Positions 43,122 to 52,053 of a stretch of 64,000 bases of DNA are shown here, one piece after another. The translations under genes and the position numbers were made by a program. The notes beneath the pieces are model-generated. The model was not told the origin of the DNA and did not search any database. It was given only the letters and a program-made list of their open reading frames with translations. Source of the stretch: Rhodobacter sp. (GTDB lineage: Bacteria > Pseudomonadota > Alphaproteobacteria > Rhodobacterales > Rhodobacteraceae); contig JACKKF010000002.1 in the NCBI GenBank assembly GCA_020637555.1, positions 372,001 to 436,000 on the forward strand, in the 5' to 3' direction. The stretch's first letter is position 1, and each line of letters begins with the position of its first letter.

Positions 43122-46100
43122 TCGCCGCCGATCACCTGGCTCAGCACCGCGCGCAGGGTGTCCTTGCGGAACGGCTTGGCGATATAGCCGTCGAACCCCG
43201 CGGCGAGATATTCGTCGATCTGGTGCTGCATGGCATTGGCGGTGACGGCCAGCGCGGGAACGGGCGGCAGGCCTGCCCGGGCCTCGACCGCGCGAATGCA
43301 GGTCAGGGCGCCGATCCCGTCCAGCCCGGGCATCGAGATGTCCAGCAACAGCAGGTCAAAGGCGCCCGGCGTGAACCGGTCACATGCGCCCTGTCCATCC
43401 TCGGCCAGTGTGACCTGCATTCCCAGCGCGGTCAGCATGGTTTCGAGGATGCGGCGGTTCGTGCGATTGTCATCGGCGACCAGCAGCCGCAGTCCGGCCA
43501 GATCACGGCGCGCGGCATCCGGCGCCGCCGCCATCGGCACGCCTGCGGAAACGTCGGGGGCAAGCGGCGCCGGCAGGTCCAGCGTGACCTGGGTGCCGTG
43601 CCCGGGGGTGCTGGTCAGCGCGATCTCGCCGTCCATCAGCGCCGTCAGACGCCGGGTGATGGACAGACCCAGCCCGGTGCCCCCGAACCGCCGCGCGGTC
43701 GAGCTTTCGGCCTGTTCGAATTCCTCGAAGACCTTGGCCAGTTGGGCCTCGGTCATGCCGATACCGGTATCGGTCACGCGGATCCGCAGCCGGTCCGGCG
43801 TTCCGGGTTCGATCGTCGCGCTCAGGGCAATGCCGCCGCGTTCGGTGAACTTGACCGCATTGCCGACGATGTTGTTCAGAATCTGCAGGATGCGGTTGGA
43901 ATCCCCCAGCCGCGGGGCCGCGCAGTCGGCGGACAGATCGACCTGCAAACTCAATCCCGAGGCCGCAATTCTGGGGCCGAACAGGGCGCGGACGCGGTTC
44001 AGGATATCGGTCGGCAGATAGGGTTGACGTTCGATCGTCAGCTTCCCGGCCTCGATCTTGGCGAGGTCGAGAATGTCATTGAGGATCGACAGCAACCCCT
44101 CGCCGGAATCGCGGATCGTTTCGATCATCTCGCGCTGGCGGGGGGTGACCGAGGTTTCGCCCAGAAGCTCGGCCATGCCGAGGACACCGGTGAGCGGCGT
44201 GCGCAATTCGTGGCTCATGTTGGCGAGGAAGCGCGATTTGGCGTGGCTGGCAGCCTCGGCCCGTTCGGTCGCGGCGATCAGCGCGCTGACATTGGTTCCA
44301 ACGCCCCGATACCCGGCATACTGGCCGGTGGTATCGTAGAACGGCGCGCCACTGACACGCAGCCACAGCGGCGGTTGGCCATCCGGCCGCGTCAGTCGAA
44401 ACAGGAAATCACTGAAGCTCTGGCGTGCCAGCACCAGCTGCCCGATCCGCGCCCAGTCGCCGCTGGCCCCCGAGGCATCGGCCCCCACACCCAGGTCGTC
44501 CAGGCTGCGGCCCAGGATGCGCGCGACGGGCATCCCGGTCGTGCGTTCATAGCCCGAGGTCAGATGCGTGATGACTCGGCCGGGCGCGATTTCCCAAAAC
44601 CAGTCGTCGCTGACATCGGCGATGTCGGAATAGCGTTGTTCGGATGCGCGATGCGCCGCCAGCGCCGTTTCCAGCGCCTGTTTGGCCCTGGCCAGCGCCG
44701 CCTCCTGGGCCTTGCGGTCGGTGATGTCCAGATGGATGCCGGTTTCTTCCAGCGGCGCGCCACTGGTCGCGCGGCGCGTCACGCGCGTCTGCGACAGGAT
44801 CCAGACCCAGTGGCCATCGGCGTGACGCAGGCGGAATTCGTGCCCGGTATGGTCCGTGCCGCTGTCGCAGAGCGACTGGCTGCCGCGTTTCAGACGCGCC
44901 AGATCATCCGGGTGGACCCGGGCGTGGAACTTGTCCACGGTCCAGGGGCGCAGGTCGTCCAGGGTGTTGCCGATCATCTCGGCATAGCGTTCGTCGATCA
45001 GCACCCGACCCGAGCGGCAATCGAGCTGCCAGGTCCCGACGGTCGAGGAATCAAGAATCGCGCGCAACTGTTCCTCGGCCTGGCGGCGCTCGGTCAGGTC
45101 CATGCCGATCCCGCTGACCATGAGCGCCCGCCCCGAGGCATCGCGCGACGACACCCGCCCCCGGATCAGGACATGAACCCAATGCCCGAAGGCGTGGCGG
45201 AATCGCTGCTCGTGCTCGATGGAATCCGAGCGCCCCTCGCGCACGGCCTGCATCTGTTCGCGCAGTGTCACCACATCGTCGGGGTGGATCAGCGCGTGCC
45301 ACAGATCGGCGCCCGATACCGTCTCCTTTTGCGGCGGCAGGCCCAGCATGGCGGCCCATTCGCGGTTGATGCGGGTGTCGCGTCGGTCCAGATCGAATTC
45401 CCAGGTACCCAGGCGCGCGGCCTGAAGGATATCGTTCAGGCGCCGTTCCGCGTCTTTCATCGCCGTCACATCGACCCGCAAACCGACGCGCCCGCCCTCG
45501 GGCGTGCGGCGTTCGAACACCCGCAACCAGCGGCCATCCTTCAGTTCCAGTTCGATGACATTGTTGGGTTGGCGGTGCAGGGCCATGCGCCGGGCGATCC
45601 AGGCGTCCTCGTCGCCGATCGCCTCGGGGATCTCGCCATGGGCAACGGCGTGGCGCATGAAGCTTTCAAAGGTCATGCCCGGGCGCATGATGTCGGCCGA
45701 GGCAGGGAAGAAGCTGCGATACCGGTCGTTGCACAGGACCAGCCGGTCCTGCGGATCGAAATAGGCGAAACCATCCTGCAGGGATTCGATCGCGGCGTTC
45801 AGGCGGGCATGGGCCTGTTCCGTCGCCTGAGCCAGCCGCTCCAGTTCGGCCTCGTGCATCTTTTGCGCGGTGATGTCGTTCTCGATCACCATGAAGCCGC
45901 GCAGGCCGCCCTTTGGATCGCGCATCGGCTGGATGTCGATGTCGACCCAATAGGCCTGGCCATGCTGGTCGGTCTTTTTCATTTCGACCCGGCAGGGCCG
46001 GCGTTCGGCAACCGCGGTGGCGATCTGCGCCAGCACCGCGGGGTCAGCCTGGGGGTCGGCGTGCAGCGACGCGACTTGGCCGCGCACCGCGTCCAGCCGT

Positions 46101-47170
46101 TTGCCGGTGCGCGCCTCGACCGCCGGATTGAACCACACGATCCGCCCCTCGGCATCGAGCACGATCGCCAGGTTGGTCATGCTGCGGGTCACGTCGCCCA
46201 GAAGCCGGTTTTCAGCCTCGCGCGCGTGCTGTTCGGTCACATCGGTGATCCGAAACACGAATCCGTCGCGCCCGCCGATCCGCGCGCGCCGCGCGATGGT
46301 CAGGTCATACCAGGTTTCGCGCCCCCGCTGCTCCAGCCGGTAACGCGGCACCTGGGCCGTGCCGTCGCGCAACGCCCGTGCCATCCCCTCGCGCTGCAAA
46401 CGCGCGACATCGGCCGGCAGCGTTTCCTCCAGCGTGCGGCCGATGATCAGGTCGGCGGGAACCACCAGCAGGTCGGGCGCGGAACAATGGAAATCCACGC
46501 AGCGGCCGTCCGGGTCGATCTCGAGCACCAGATCCGGGGTGGCGGCCAGGGTCGCGCGCAGGCGCTCCAGCGTTTCGGCCTGGCGCTGGTTGGCCGATTC
46601 CAGCGCGCGTTCGGCCTGGCGGCGACCCAGCGCGGACATGAGACCATCCGCGAGGGATTGCAGCAGCCAGCGGTCGCGGTCGGCAAATCCGGGCGAGGGA
46701 TGCAGCCAATCGAGGCAGACCAGCCCGACGATCCGTCCGTCGCGCACCAGGGGCGACAGCGCGGTGGCCAGCGCGCCGCGCAGCCGCATGCCGGCCTGCA
46801 CCGGTGTCGCGGGCTGCCGGGCGGCATCCACAAGATGCACGCAGCGCTCGGCGGTCAGCGCCGCCGTGTCGGACACCAGCGCGTCGATCGCCATGGCCTG
46901 AACATGGTCGCGCGTCGGCTCGATCCCGGGAGAGCACCATTCATGGCTGATGCTCCACCCGGCACCGCTGTGCAGGACCACAAAGCCACGCGCGGCCGCG
47001 GTGGCCCGGGCGGCCATGCCGAGAGCGTCGACAATGGCGGTGTCCAGGCCTTCGGGCGTGGCGCGCAGCAGAACCCCCAGGGCGGCGATCACCACATCGG
47101 CCGCAGAATCGCCCTGCAACGCAGAGGGGGAGGGCGACGTCAGGGTCGCTTGCCGGCAGCCATCATCCAT
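43118..47170 (-). CDS. Multi-PAS hybrid histidine kinase/response regulator
   Basis: 1350 residues, no transmembrane helix or signal peptide. From the N-terminus: a GAF domain (about 30-180, GFVVLHSGAGWSISHEW), then about six PAS domains (about 190-960; e.g. DGRCVDFHCSAPDLLVVPAD, LQDGFAYFDPQDRLVLCND, ADGHWVWILSQTRV). The kinase core follows: the phospho-accepting His987 in FLANMSHELRTPLTG, then the ATPase domain with IVGNAVKFTERGGI, TDTGIGMTE and GGTGLGLSI. A receiver domain at the C-terminus has Asp1277 in LLLLDISMPGLDG and Lys in IAKPF. It senses an unknown cytosolic cue; no regulator is adjacent. Confidence 0.92.
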   Translation of the reverse strand: MDDGCRQATLTSPSPSALQGDSAADVVIAALGVLLRATPEGLDTAIVDALGMAARATAAARGFVVLHSGAGWSISHEWCSPGIEPTRDHVQAMAIDALVSDTAALTAERCVHLVDAARQPATPVQAGMRLRGALATALSPLVRDGRIVGLVCLDWLHPSPGFADRDRWLLQSLADGLMSALGRRQAERALESANQRQAETLERLRATLAATPDLVLEIDPDGRCVDFHCSAPDLLVVPADLIIGRTLEETLPADVARLQREGMARALRDGTAQVPRYRLEQRGRETWYDLTIARRARIGGRDGFVFRITDVTEQHAREAENRLLGDVTRSMTNLAIVLDAEGRIVWFNPAVEARTGKRLDAVRGQVASLHADPQADPAVLAQIATAVAERRPCRVEMKKTDQHGQAYWVDIDIQPMRDPKGGLRGFMVIENDITAQKMHEAELERLAQATEQAHARLNAAIESLQDGFAYFDPQDRLVLCNDRYRSFFPASADIMRPGMTFESFMRHAVAHGEIPEAIGDEDAWIARRMALHRQPNNVIELELKDGRWLRVFERRTPEGGRVGLRVDVTAMKDAERRLNDILQAARLGTWEFDLDRRDTRINREWAAMLGLPPQKETVSGADLWHALIHPDDVVTLREQMQAVREGRSDSIEHEQRFRHAFGHWVHVLIRGRVSSRDASGRALMVSGIGMDLTERRQAEEQLRAILDSSTVGTWQLDCRSGRVLIDERYAEMIGNTLDDLRPWTVDKFHARVHPDDLARLKRGSQSLCDSGTDHTGHEFRLRHADGHWVWILSQTRVTRRATSGAPLEETGIHLDITDRKAQEAALARAKQALETALAAHRASEQRYSDIADVSDDWFWEIAPGRVITHLTSGYERTTGMPVARILGRSLDDLGVGADASGASGDWARIGQLVLARQSFSDFLFRLTRPDGQPPLWLRVSGAPFYDTTGQYAGYRGVGTNVSALIAATERAEAASHAKSRFLANMSHELRTPLTGVLGMAELLGETSVTPRQREMIETIRDSGEGLLSILNDILDLAKIEAGKLTIERQPYLPTDILNRVRALFGPRIAASGLSLQVDLSADCAAPRLGDSNRILQILNNIVGNAVKFTERGGIALSATIEPGTPDRLRIRVTDTGIGMTEAQLAKVFEEFEQAESSTARRFGGTGLGLSITRRLTALMDGEIALTSTPGHGTQVTLDLPAPLAPDVSAGVPMAAAPDAARRDLAGLRLLVADDNRTNRRILETMLTALGMQVTLAEDGQGACDRFTPGAFDLLLLDISMPGLDGIGALTCIRAVEARAGLPPVPALAVTANAMQHQIDEYLAAGFDGYIAKPFRKDTLRAVLSQVIGGD

Positions 47171-47337
47171 CAGTCGGTTTCCGCGAACGCTCTCGTCACA
47201 CGAGCATAGCAGGGAGTGAACACCCTTACAGCTTGAAATTCAGTTAACGCGCACGATCCGAACGAAAGGACCGGACGGGGTTGCGCGGCGGCCCGGCTGC
47301 GATCACTGTGCGGGCGACATCCTGGCCCGAGGTTTCC

Positions 47338-48198
47338 GTGACGCCTGATCTTCCCCCCGCCGACGCCGAGGCCCGCCGCGCCATCGCGCCGGTGATCGCC
47401 TATCCGCCCCAGACGCTTCCCCAACCCGACCTTGCGTTTCAGGCGCGTGCGCGCAGCGCGGCGCGCAAACTGGGCGAAGTCGTCGTCCCCCCGCGCGAGG
47501 GGGCCTCGTTCCGCGTTCCGGCGGGCGGGTTCTTTCGCATCACCTGCACCGATGGCCCCCAGGTTGGCGATCTCAACCTGTTCAACGCCGACAATCCGCA
47601 AGAACGCTTCTATTCGGGAAAGACGCGCGCCCTGCATGGCACCCATCTGCGCGTCGGTCAGCGCCTTTGGTCCAGTTTTCCGGCCCTGCGGCCCATGGCC
47701 ACGCTGTTTGCCGATACCCTGGCCTGGTATGGCACCGATCCGCATGGCGGGCGGGTGCATGACGTGATCGGCACCCGCTGCGACCCCTATACGCACTGGT
47801 TGCTGTCAGGCGGCGCGCAGTATCACCATTGTTGCCATTCCAACCTGACCCGCGCGCTCGAAGGGGCCGGCGTCCCGGGGGCCGAGGGTCTGGTGCATGA
47901 CGTGCTCAATGTCTTCATGTGCACCGGATTCACCCCGGACACCGGGCAATATTTCATGAAGGCGAGCCCGGTGCGCGCCGGCGACTATCTGGAGTTCTTC
48001 GCGGAAATTCCGCTGCTTGGCGTGCTGTCAGCCTGTCCAGGCGGGGATTGCGGGGCCGAACATTCATCGGATGCGGTCGCCTGCCACCCACTGCTGGTGG
48101 AAATCTGGGAAACGCCCGCGGTCGCGCTGGCCGGCTGGGAGCCGCCGGCGCCCAATGGCTATGACCGGACCCACGGGCGCACCACCGGCGGGCGCTAG
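47338..48198 (+). CDS. DUF1989 (urea carboxylase-associated type) protein
   Basis: 286 residues, GTG start at 47338 with GAGG 5 nt upstream; an in-frame TTG at 47281 is possible. DUF1989/urea carboxylase-associated proteins have GDLNLFNADNPQERFYSGKT, HGTHLRVGQRLWSSFPALRP, RCDPYTHWLLSG and SPVRAGDYLEFFAEIPLLG. Cys/His pairs in YHHCCHSN and CPGGDCGAEH could bind metal. The family often sits near urea carboxylase or transporter genes, but here it stands alone between the histidine kinase and a FadJ-like gene. Its enzymatic role is uncertain. Confidence 0.87.
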   Translation: MTPDLPPADAEARRAIAPVIAYPPQTLPQPDLAFQARARSAARKLGEVVVPPREGASFRVPAGGFFRITCTDGPQVGDLNLFNADNPQERFYSGKTRALHGTHLRVGQRLWSSFPALRPMATLFADTLAWYGTDPHGGRVHDVIGTRCDPYTHWLLSGGAQYHHCCHSNLTRALEGAGVPGAEGLVHDVLNVFMCTGFTPDTGQYFMKASPVRAGDYLEFFAEIPLLGVLSACPGGDCGAEHSSDAVACHPLLVEIWETPAVALAGWEPPAPNGYDRTHGRTTGGR

Positions 48199-48199
48199 A

Positions 48200-50071
48200 T
48201 CAGCGGCTGGAAAAGCCCTGACCCGCGTGCACCAGCGCGTCGATCAGCGGATCAGGGTGCCAAAGCCCCGGGTCCAGCGCACTGGCCTGCGTCAATTCGT
48301 GGCGCACGATCATCGGGCCGAGCGTGTCGCCCTCGGCCATCGGTCCGCCGCGCCAGTTGGGCCAGCCGGCGCCCAGAACCAGGCACAGGTCGATGTCCGA
48401 GGATCTGAGCGCGCGTCCTTCGCGCAGCAGCCGCGCGGCGGTATTGATCATCGCGAGCAGAAGCAACCGTTCCGCCGGCAGCGGCAAGGGAACCGGGTCT
48501 GCCGCAGGCTCCCCGCCGGCCGCATCGGCCAGACCGCGGGGCAGGATGCCGCTGGCGGCGAGCGTGGCGGGGGCGACACCCAGCGCGCGCAGACGCACCA
48601 CGGCCTGCAGCGCGGTTTCCATCAGCGGCGGCAACAGCGGGCCACCGCGCGCGCGCAGCGGGGTCAGCCCGATCCGCAGCGCCAGCGCCGCAGCCAGGCG
48701 CGCGGCATCGGTATCCGCCGAGACCAGTTCGCACAGGCGGGGTGGCTGCGTGGGGGCCGGGATCAGGCAGGCGGCGCGCGCACTCTCGGGCGCATCATCG
48801 CCGGGTGACAGCCACAGGATCAGGGCCTGCTCGGGATCGAGCTGATCCGCGATCCAGGCCGCGTGCACGCGGTCGGCCAGCACCAGCGCCGGGCGGTCGG
48901 TCAGGTCCAGATGCAAACGGCCGGCGATGCGTTGCCAGTCCGCCTCGGACTGGGCCTGTGTCATGGTGCCAGCGCGCACCTGCGCCAGTTGCGCCTCGGC
49001 CACCGCCTCGAGCGTGTCGGCCAGTGGGTCCCGCTCGGGTGCGGTCAGCGTCACCAGCGCGCCGGACCGCAAGAGCCCGGGCACCAGGCGTTCGGCGCTG
49101 GCGGGCGTCAGCGCGGCCAGAATGGTGGCGTCGGGGGGCAGGTCCGCCACGTCGCCCGCCGCAAGCGCGCGGCGCGCGGCGCCGTTCAGATAGCTCAAGG
49201 CGCGGGCCTCAGGGGTCACGGCGGCGTCCTCGGCACGGATCAGGTCAAAGGCCAGCGCCTGATCGTGCGGCAGCAGCTGGGCGGCTTCGATCGCGTCCAG
49301 CCGCCACTGTTCGGCCCGCCGATGCGCGGGCAGGGGGCGGGGCAGGGCCTGACGCGCCCCCGTCACGGCCGCCCGAAAGCGCGGCCCGTCATCCAGGCCC
49401 GGCGTGCGGCGCGGCGCGCCCTCGCGGGCAAGGGTTTCGGCCAGGTCCAGGGCTTCGGGCACCGGGGCGCCGTCGGTCACCCGGTCCACCAATCCCAGCG
49501 CCGAGGCTTCGGCCGCGGGCAGGGTCCCGCCGGTGCACATTCGTAGCGCGGCCTCCGCACCCGCAAGCCACGCAAGCCGCACCGCACCCCCGCCAGGCGG
49601 CAGCCGACCGAGCCGGGTTTCCGGAAAGGCCAGGACGGCGCGGCGGTCGGCCACGCGCGCGGCGCAGGCCAACGCCAGCGCCAGACCGCCCGACGCCACG
49701 CGCCCGTGAAGCGCCGCGACGGTGGGTTTGCCGGCTTCGGATACCCGGTGGCACAGCGCCGAGAGATCCGCCAACAGCGGCGGAACCGTCGTCGGAACCG
49801 GACCCGGCGGCGGAAGATCGGCAAACGGCCCCGCGCAGACATCGGGCCCGCGGGCCGTCAGCACCAGGGCGCGAACCCCGGGGTCCGCCAGCGCCCGGTC
49901 CACGGACCGCATCAGGGCCGCGACCAGGTCCGGCCCGAAGCGGTTGCCCCCGGGCCCCGCCAAAGACAGGATCGCCACCCCGTCCTGCGTGTGGCGCTGA
50001 ACGTAATCCTCGGCAGCGCCGTCACCGGCCAGATGGCCGGGCGGTCGCAGGGAACGGTCGGGGCTGTTCAC
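48200..50071 (-). CDS. Degenerate multifunctional fatty-acid oxidation protein (FadJ/FadB-like)
   Basis: 623 residues, GTG start with GGAGG 5 nt upstream. The N-terminal crotonase domain (about 30-240) keeps LAFPETRLGRLPPGGGA, but the oxyanion/first-glutamate region reads GRVASGGLALALACAARVA, with Ala where catalytic Glu is expected. The middle (about 300-400) sits where the NAD-binding domain should be, but the GxGxxG loop is missing (ATILAALTPASAERLVPGLL). The C-terminal part resembles a 3HCDH C-terminal domain (GWPNWRGGPMAEGDTLGPMI). It may be a substrate-binding pseudoenzyme or have shifted function. Family placement is good; function is doubtful. Confidence 0.8.
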   Translation of the reverse strand: MNSPDRSLRPPGHLAGDGAAEDYVQRHTQDGVAILSLAGPGGNRFGPDLVAALMRSVDRALADPGVRALVLTARGPDVCAGPFADLPPPGPVPTTVPPLLADLSALCHRVSEAGKPTVAALHGRVASGGLALALACAARVADRRAVLAFPETRLGRLPPGGGAVRLAWLAGAEAALRMCTGGTLPAAEASALGLVDRVTDGAPVPEALDLAETLAREGAPRRTPGLDDGPRFRAAVTGARQALPRPLPAHRRAEQWRLDAIEAAQLLPHDQALAFDLIRAEDAAVTPEARALSYLNGAARRALAAGDVADLPPDATILAALTPASAERLVPGLLRSGALVTLTAPERDPLADTLEAVAEAQLAQVRAGTMTQAQSEADWQRIAGRLHLDLTDRPALVLADRVHAAWIADQLDPEQALILWLSPGDDAPESARAACLIPAPTQPPRLCELVSADTDAARLAAALALRIGLTPLRARGGPLLPPLMETALQAVVRLRALGVAPATLAASGILPRGLADAAGGEPAADPVPLPLPAERLLLLAMINTAARLLREGRALRSSDIDLCLVLGAGWPNWRGGPMAEGDTLGPMIVRHELTQASALDPGLWHPDPLIDALVHAGQGFSSR

Positions 50072-50159
50072 GGCACCTCCTGCACGCTCTTTCCAGCATT
50101 AGAGGGAAGCGTGCGGGTGGATGCAACATTTTGTGTGGCTTGCCGCCGAATCCGTCCGG

Positions 50160-50492
50160 TTACGGGGCGTGAACGCGGCAAAACGGGGTGGCTGGCAGGA
50201 TGTCCAGCCGGTCCTCGGTGATTCGCTCGCCGCAGACCGTGCAGAATCCATACTCGCCTTCGTCCATCCGCTTGAGCGCCGCGTAGATGGCGCGCAACTC
50301 GTCGCGCCCGCCCTGACCCATCGACGTCAGAACCTCGTCCTGCTCGCGCTCGGTCGCCAGGTCTTCCCAGTCCCGCGACTGGTGCGACAGCAGCTCGTCC
50401 TCGATTCCGTGCAGCCGCGCATCCAGTTCCGTCAGGCGCGCGACGAGTTGCGCCTTGCGGCGTTTCAGATCAGCAGCGGAAAACTCGGTCAT
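50160..50492 (-). CDS. TraR/DksA-type zinc-finger protein
   Basis: 110 residues. A coiled-coil-like N-terminus (LKRRKAQLVARLTELDARL) precedes the acidic loop region and the zinc-finger CTVCGE...FCRVH (about residues 84-107). The C4 finger has the C-terminal pair as C-xx-H rather than C-xx-C. DksA-like proteins bind RNA polymerase with ppGpp, but such short forms may act differently. It is divergent from the persulfide dioxygenase operon 148 bp away. The start is the ATG at 50492. Confidence 0.85.
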   Translation of the reverse strand: MTEFSAADLKRRKAQLVARLTELDARLHGIEDELLSHQSRDWEDLATEREQDEVLTSMGQGGRDELRAIYAALKRMDEGEYGFCTVCGERITEDRLDILPATPFCRVHAP

Positions 50493-50566
50493 TCGGTCTA
50501 CTCCTTGGGGCTGTTTGCACTAGGTTAGGGGGGAGACGAAAAAAGCTGCATGATCCATGTCAAAAT

Positions 50567-50592
50567 AACACATTCATATCTTGTAATGTGTT
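50567..50592 (+). promoter_or_regulatory. Palindromic operator upstream of the persulfide dioxygenase operon
   Basis: Perfect inverted repeat AACACATT (50567-50574) and AATGTGTT (50585-50592) with a 10-bp spacer. Inside it, ATTC-N8-TAAT resembles the ATTC-N8-GAAT half-site pattern reported for the sulfide-responsive ArsR-family repressor SqrR/BigR. The repeat overlaps the -35 of the promoter below, as expected for a repressor site. No ArsR-type gene is in this window. The palindrome is certain; regulator identity is inferred. Confidence 0.7.
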
Positions 50593-50608
50593 TTCGGATC
50601 GATATATT
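50581..50608 (+). promoter_or_regulatory. Promoter of the sulfur operon
   Basis: TTGTAA (50581-50586) and TATATT (50603-50608) with a 16-bp spacer. The -35 lies inside the right half of the palindromic operator, so repressor binding would block RNA polymerase. Transcription would start about 25 bp before the likely translation start at 50640. Confidence 0.65.
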
Positions 50609-50639
50609 GCACCGGGCAAACAGAATTATGGAGGGATCC

Positions 50640-51503
50640 ATGAAACCCGAAGTCTACGGCTTCTTCGACGAGGCGACCTTTACCATCACCTATGTTGTCC
50701 GCGATCCGAACAGCAAGAAATGCGCGATCGTCGATTCGGTGCTGGATTTCGACTATGCGTCGGGGCGCACCGACACCCGGTCTGCCGATGCGGTGATCGC
50801 GTTCGTCCAGGACAAGGGATTCGAGGTCGAATGGCTGCTGGAAAGCCATGTCCACGCCGACCACCTGTCCGCCGCGCCCTATCTGCAAGAGAAACTGGGC
50901 GGCAAGATCGGGATCGGCGAGAACATCACCGTGGTGCAGAACACCTTTGGCAAGGTGTTCAACGAGGGCACCGAGTTCCAGCGTGACGGGTCGCAATTCG
51001 ACCGCCTGTTCAAGGAAGGCGACAGCTTCCACATCGGCCAGATGCGCGGCGACGTGCTGCATACGCCGGGCCACACGCCGGCCTGCCTGACCTATGTCGT
51101 CGGCGATGCGGCCTTTGTGGGCGACACGCTGTTCATGCCGGACTTTGGCACCGCGCGCTGCGACTTTCCGGGTGGATCGGCGGAAACGCTCTATGCCTCG
51201 ATCCAGAAGATCCTGTCGCTGCCCGATGAGACCCGCATTTTCGTCGGCCACGACTACAAGGCGCCGGGCCGCGACGAATACGCCTGGGAAACCTCGGTCG
51301 CCGAACAGAAGGCGTTCAACATCCATGTCGGCGCCGGCAAACCCGCCGAGGAGTTCGTCTCGATGCGCACGGCGCGCGATTCGACGCTGGCGATGCCGCG
51401 CCTGATCATCCCGTCGCTGCAGGTGAACATGCGCGCGGGTCAGATGCCCCCGCCGGAAGACAACGGCGTGAGCTATCTGAAGGTTCCGGTGAACGGGATC
51501 TGA
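50640..51503 (+). CDS. Persulfide dioxygenase-like metallo-hydrolase (Blh/ETHE1 type)
   Basis: 287 residues. MBL-fold protein with the iron-binding motif HVHADH (LLESHVHADHLSAAPYL), HTPGHTPACLTYVVGD, DTLFMPDFGTARCD and the C-terminal GHDYKAPGRDEYAWET. It matches Blh/ETHE1-type persulfide dioxygenases, which oxidise glutathione persulfide to sulfite. The ATG at 50640 has a GGAGGG Shine-Dalgarno; an in-frame ATG at 50628 is possible. It heads the sulfur operon with two YeeE/YedE genes and a DUF442-type gene, as in BigR/SqrR regulons. Confidence 0.9.
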   Translation: MKPEVYGFFDEATFTITYVVRDPNSKKCAIVDSVLDFDYASGRTDTRSADAVIAFVQDKGFEVEWLLESHVHADHLSAAPYLQEKLGGKIGIGENITVVQNTFGKVFNEGTEFQRDGSQFDRLFKEGDSFHIGQMRGDVLHTPGHTPACLTYVVGDAAFVGDTLFMPDFGTARCDFPGGSAETLYASIQKILSLPDETRIFVGHDYKAPGRDEYAWETSVAEQKAFNIHVGAGKPAEEFVSMRTARDSTLAMPRLIIPSLQVNMRAGQMPPPEDNGVSYLKVPVNGI

Positions 51504-51623
51504 CGGACGGGCAGGGGCCAGGGCGGCGTTCCGTCCCGGCCCCCCCGAAACAACCGACACGGCGCTGTCGCGCCAAATCATCAGATGCCCCTGAAAAACG
51601 GGCACGAAAACGGGAAAATACCA

Positions 51624-52052
51624 ATGGAAACCGATTGGATCTGGGGCCTCGTCGGGGGTCTCATGATCGGCGCTGCGGCGTCGTTCTATCTGCTCGTGAA
51701 TGGCAAGATCATGGGCGCCTCGGGCATCATCGGCGGTCTGGTGGACCGCTCGGGCTGGTCCACCTGGGGCGAGCGGCTGGCCTTTGTCGCCGGGCTGGCG
51801 CTGGTCCCGGCGCTGATCAGGCCGGTCTACAACGTGCCGGTCATCACCAACATCACCGAAAACATCCCCGCCGTGATCCTGGCCGGGCTGCTGGTCGGCA
51901 TCGGCACGCGGCTGGCGAATGGGTGCACCTCGGGCCACGGGGTTTGCGGCATTTCGCGGCTGTCGCTTCGCGGGATCGCCGCAACCATGTTCTACCTGAT
52001 CTCGGGCGGCCTGGCCGTCATCGTCTTCCGTCACCTGCTGGAGACCATCTGA
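51624..52052 (+). CDS. YeeE/YedE family half-permease (N-terminal half type)
   Basis: 142 residues with about four transmembrane helices. Conserved GLVGGLMIGAAASFYLLVNG, SGIIGG and the Cys-containing NGCTSGHGVCGISRLSLRG motif define the YeeE/YedE sulfur-transport family (thiosulfate or other sulfur compound import). Together with the next gene, it corresponds to the two halves that are fused in full-length YeeE. It follows the dioxygenase by 120 bp, and the next gene starts 1 bp after its stop. Inner-membrane. Confidence 0.9.
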   Translation: METDWIWGLVGGLMIGAAASFYLLVNGKIMGASGIIGGLVDRSGWSTWGERLAFVAGLALVPALIRPVYNVPVITNITENIPAVILAGLLVGIGTRLANGCTSGHGVCGISRLSLRGIAATMFYLISGGLAVIVFRHLLETI

Positions 52053-52053
52053 C

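Noticed and set aside
42644..47209. A 1521-codon open frame on the plus strand opposite the histidine kinase.
   Set aside because: It is antisense to a gene with clear PAS, kinase and receiver motifs. Its Arg/Gly/His/Gln-rich composition is typical of the shadow frame of a high-GC gene, and it shows no domains.
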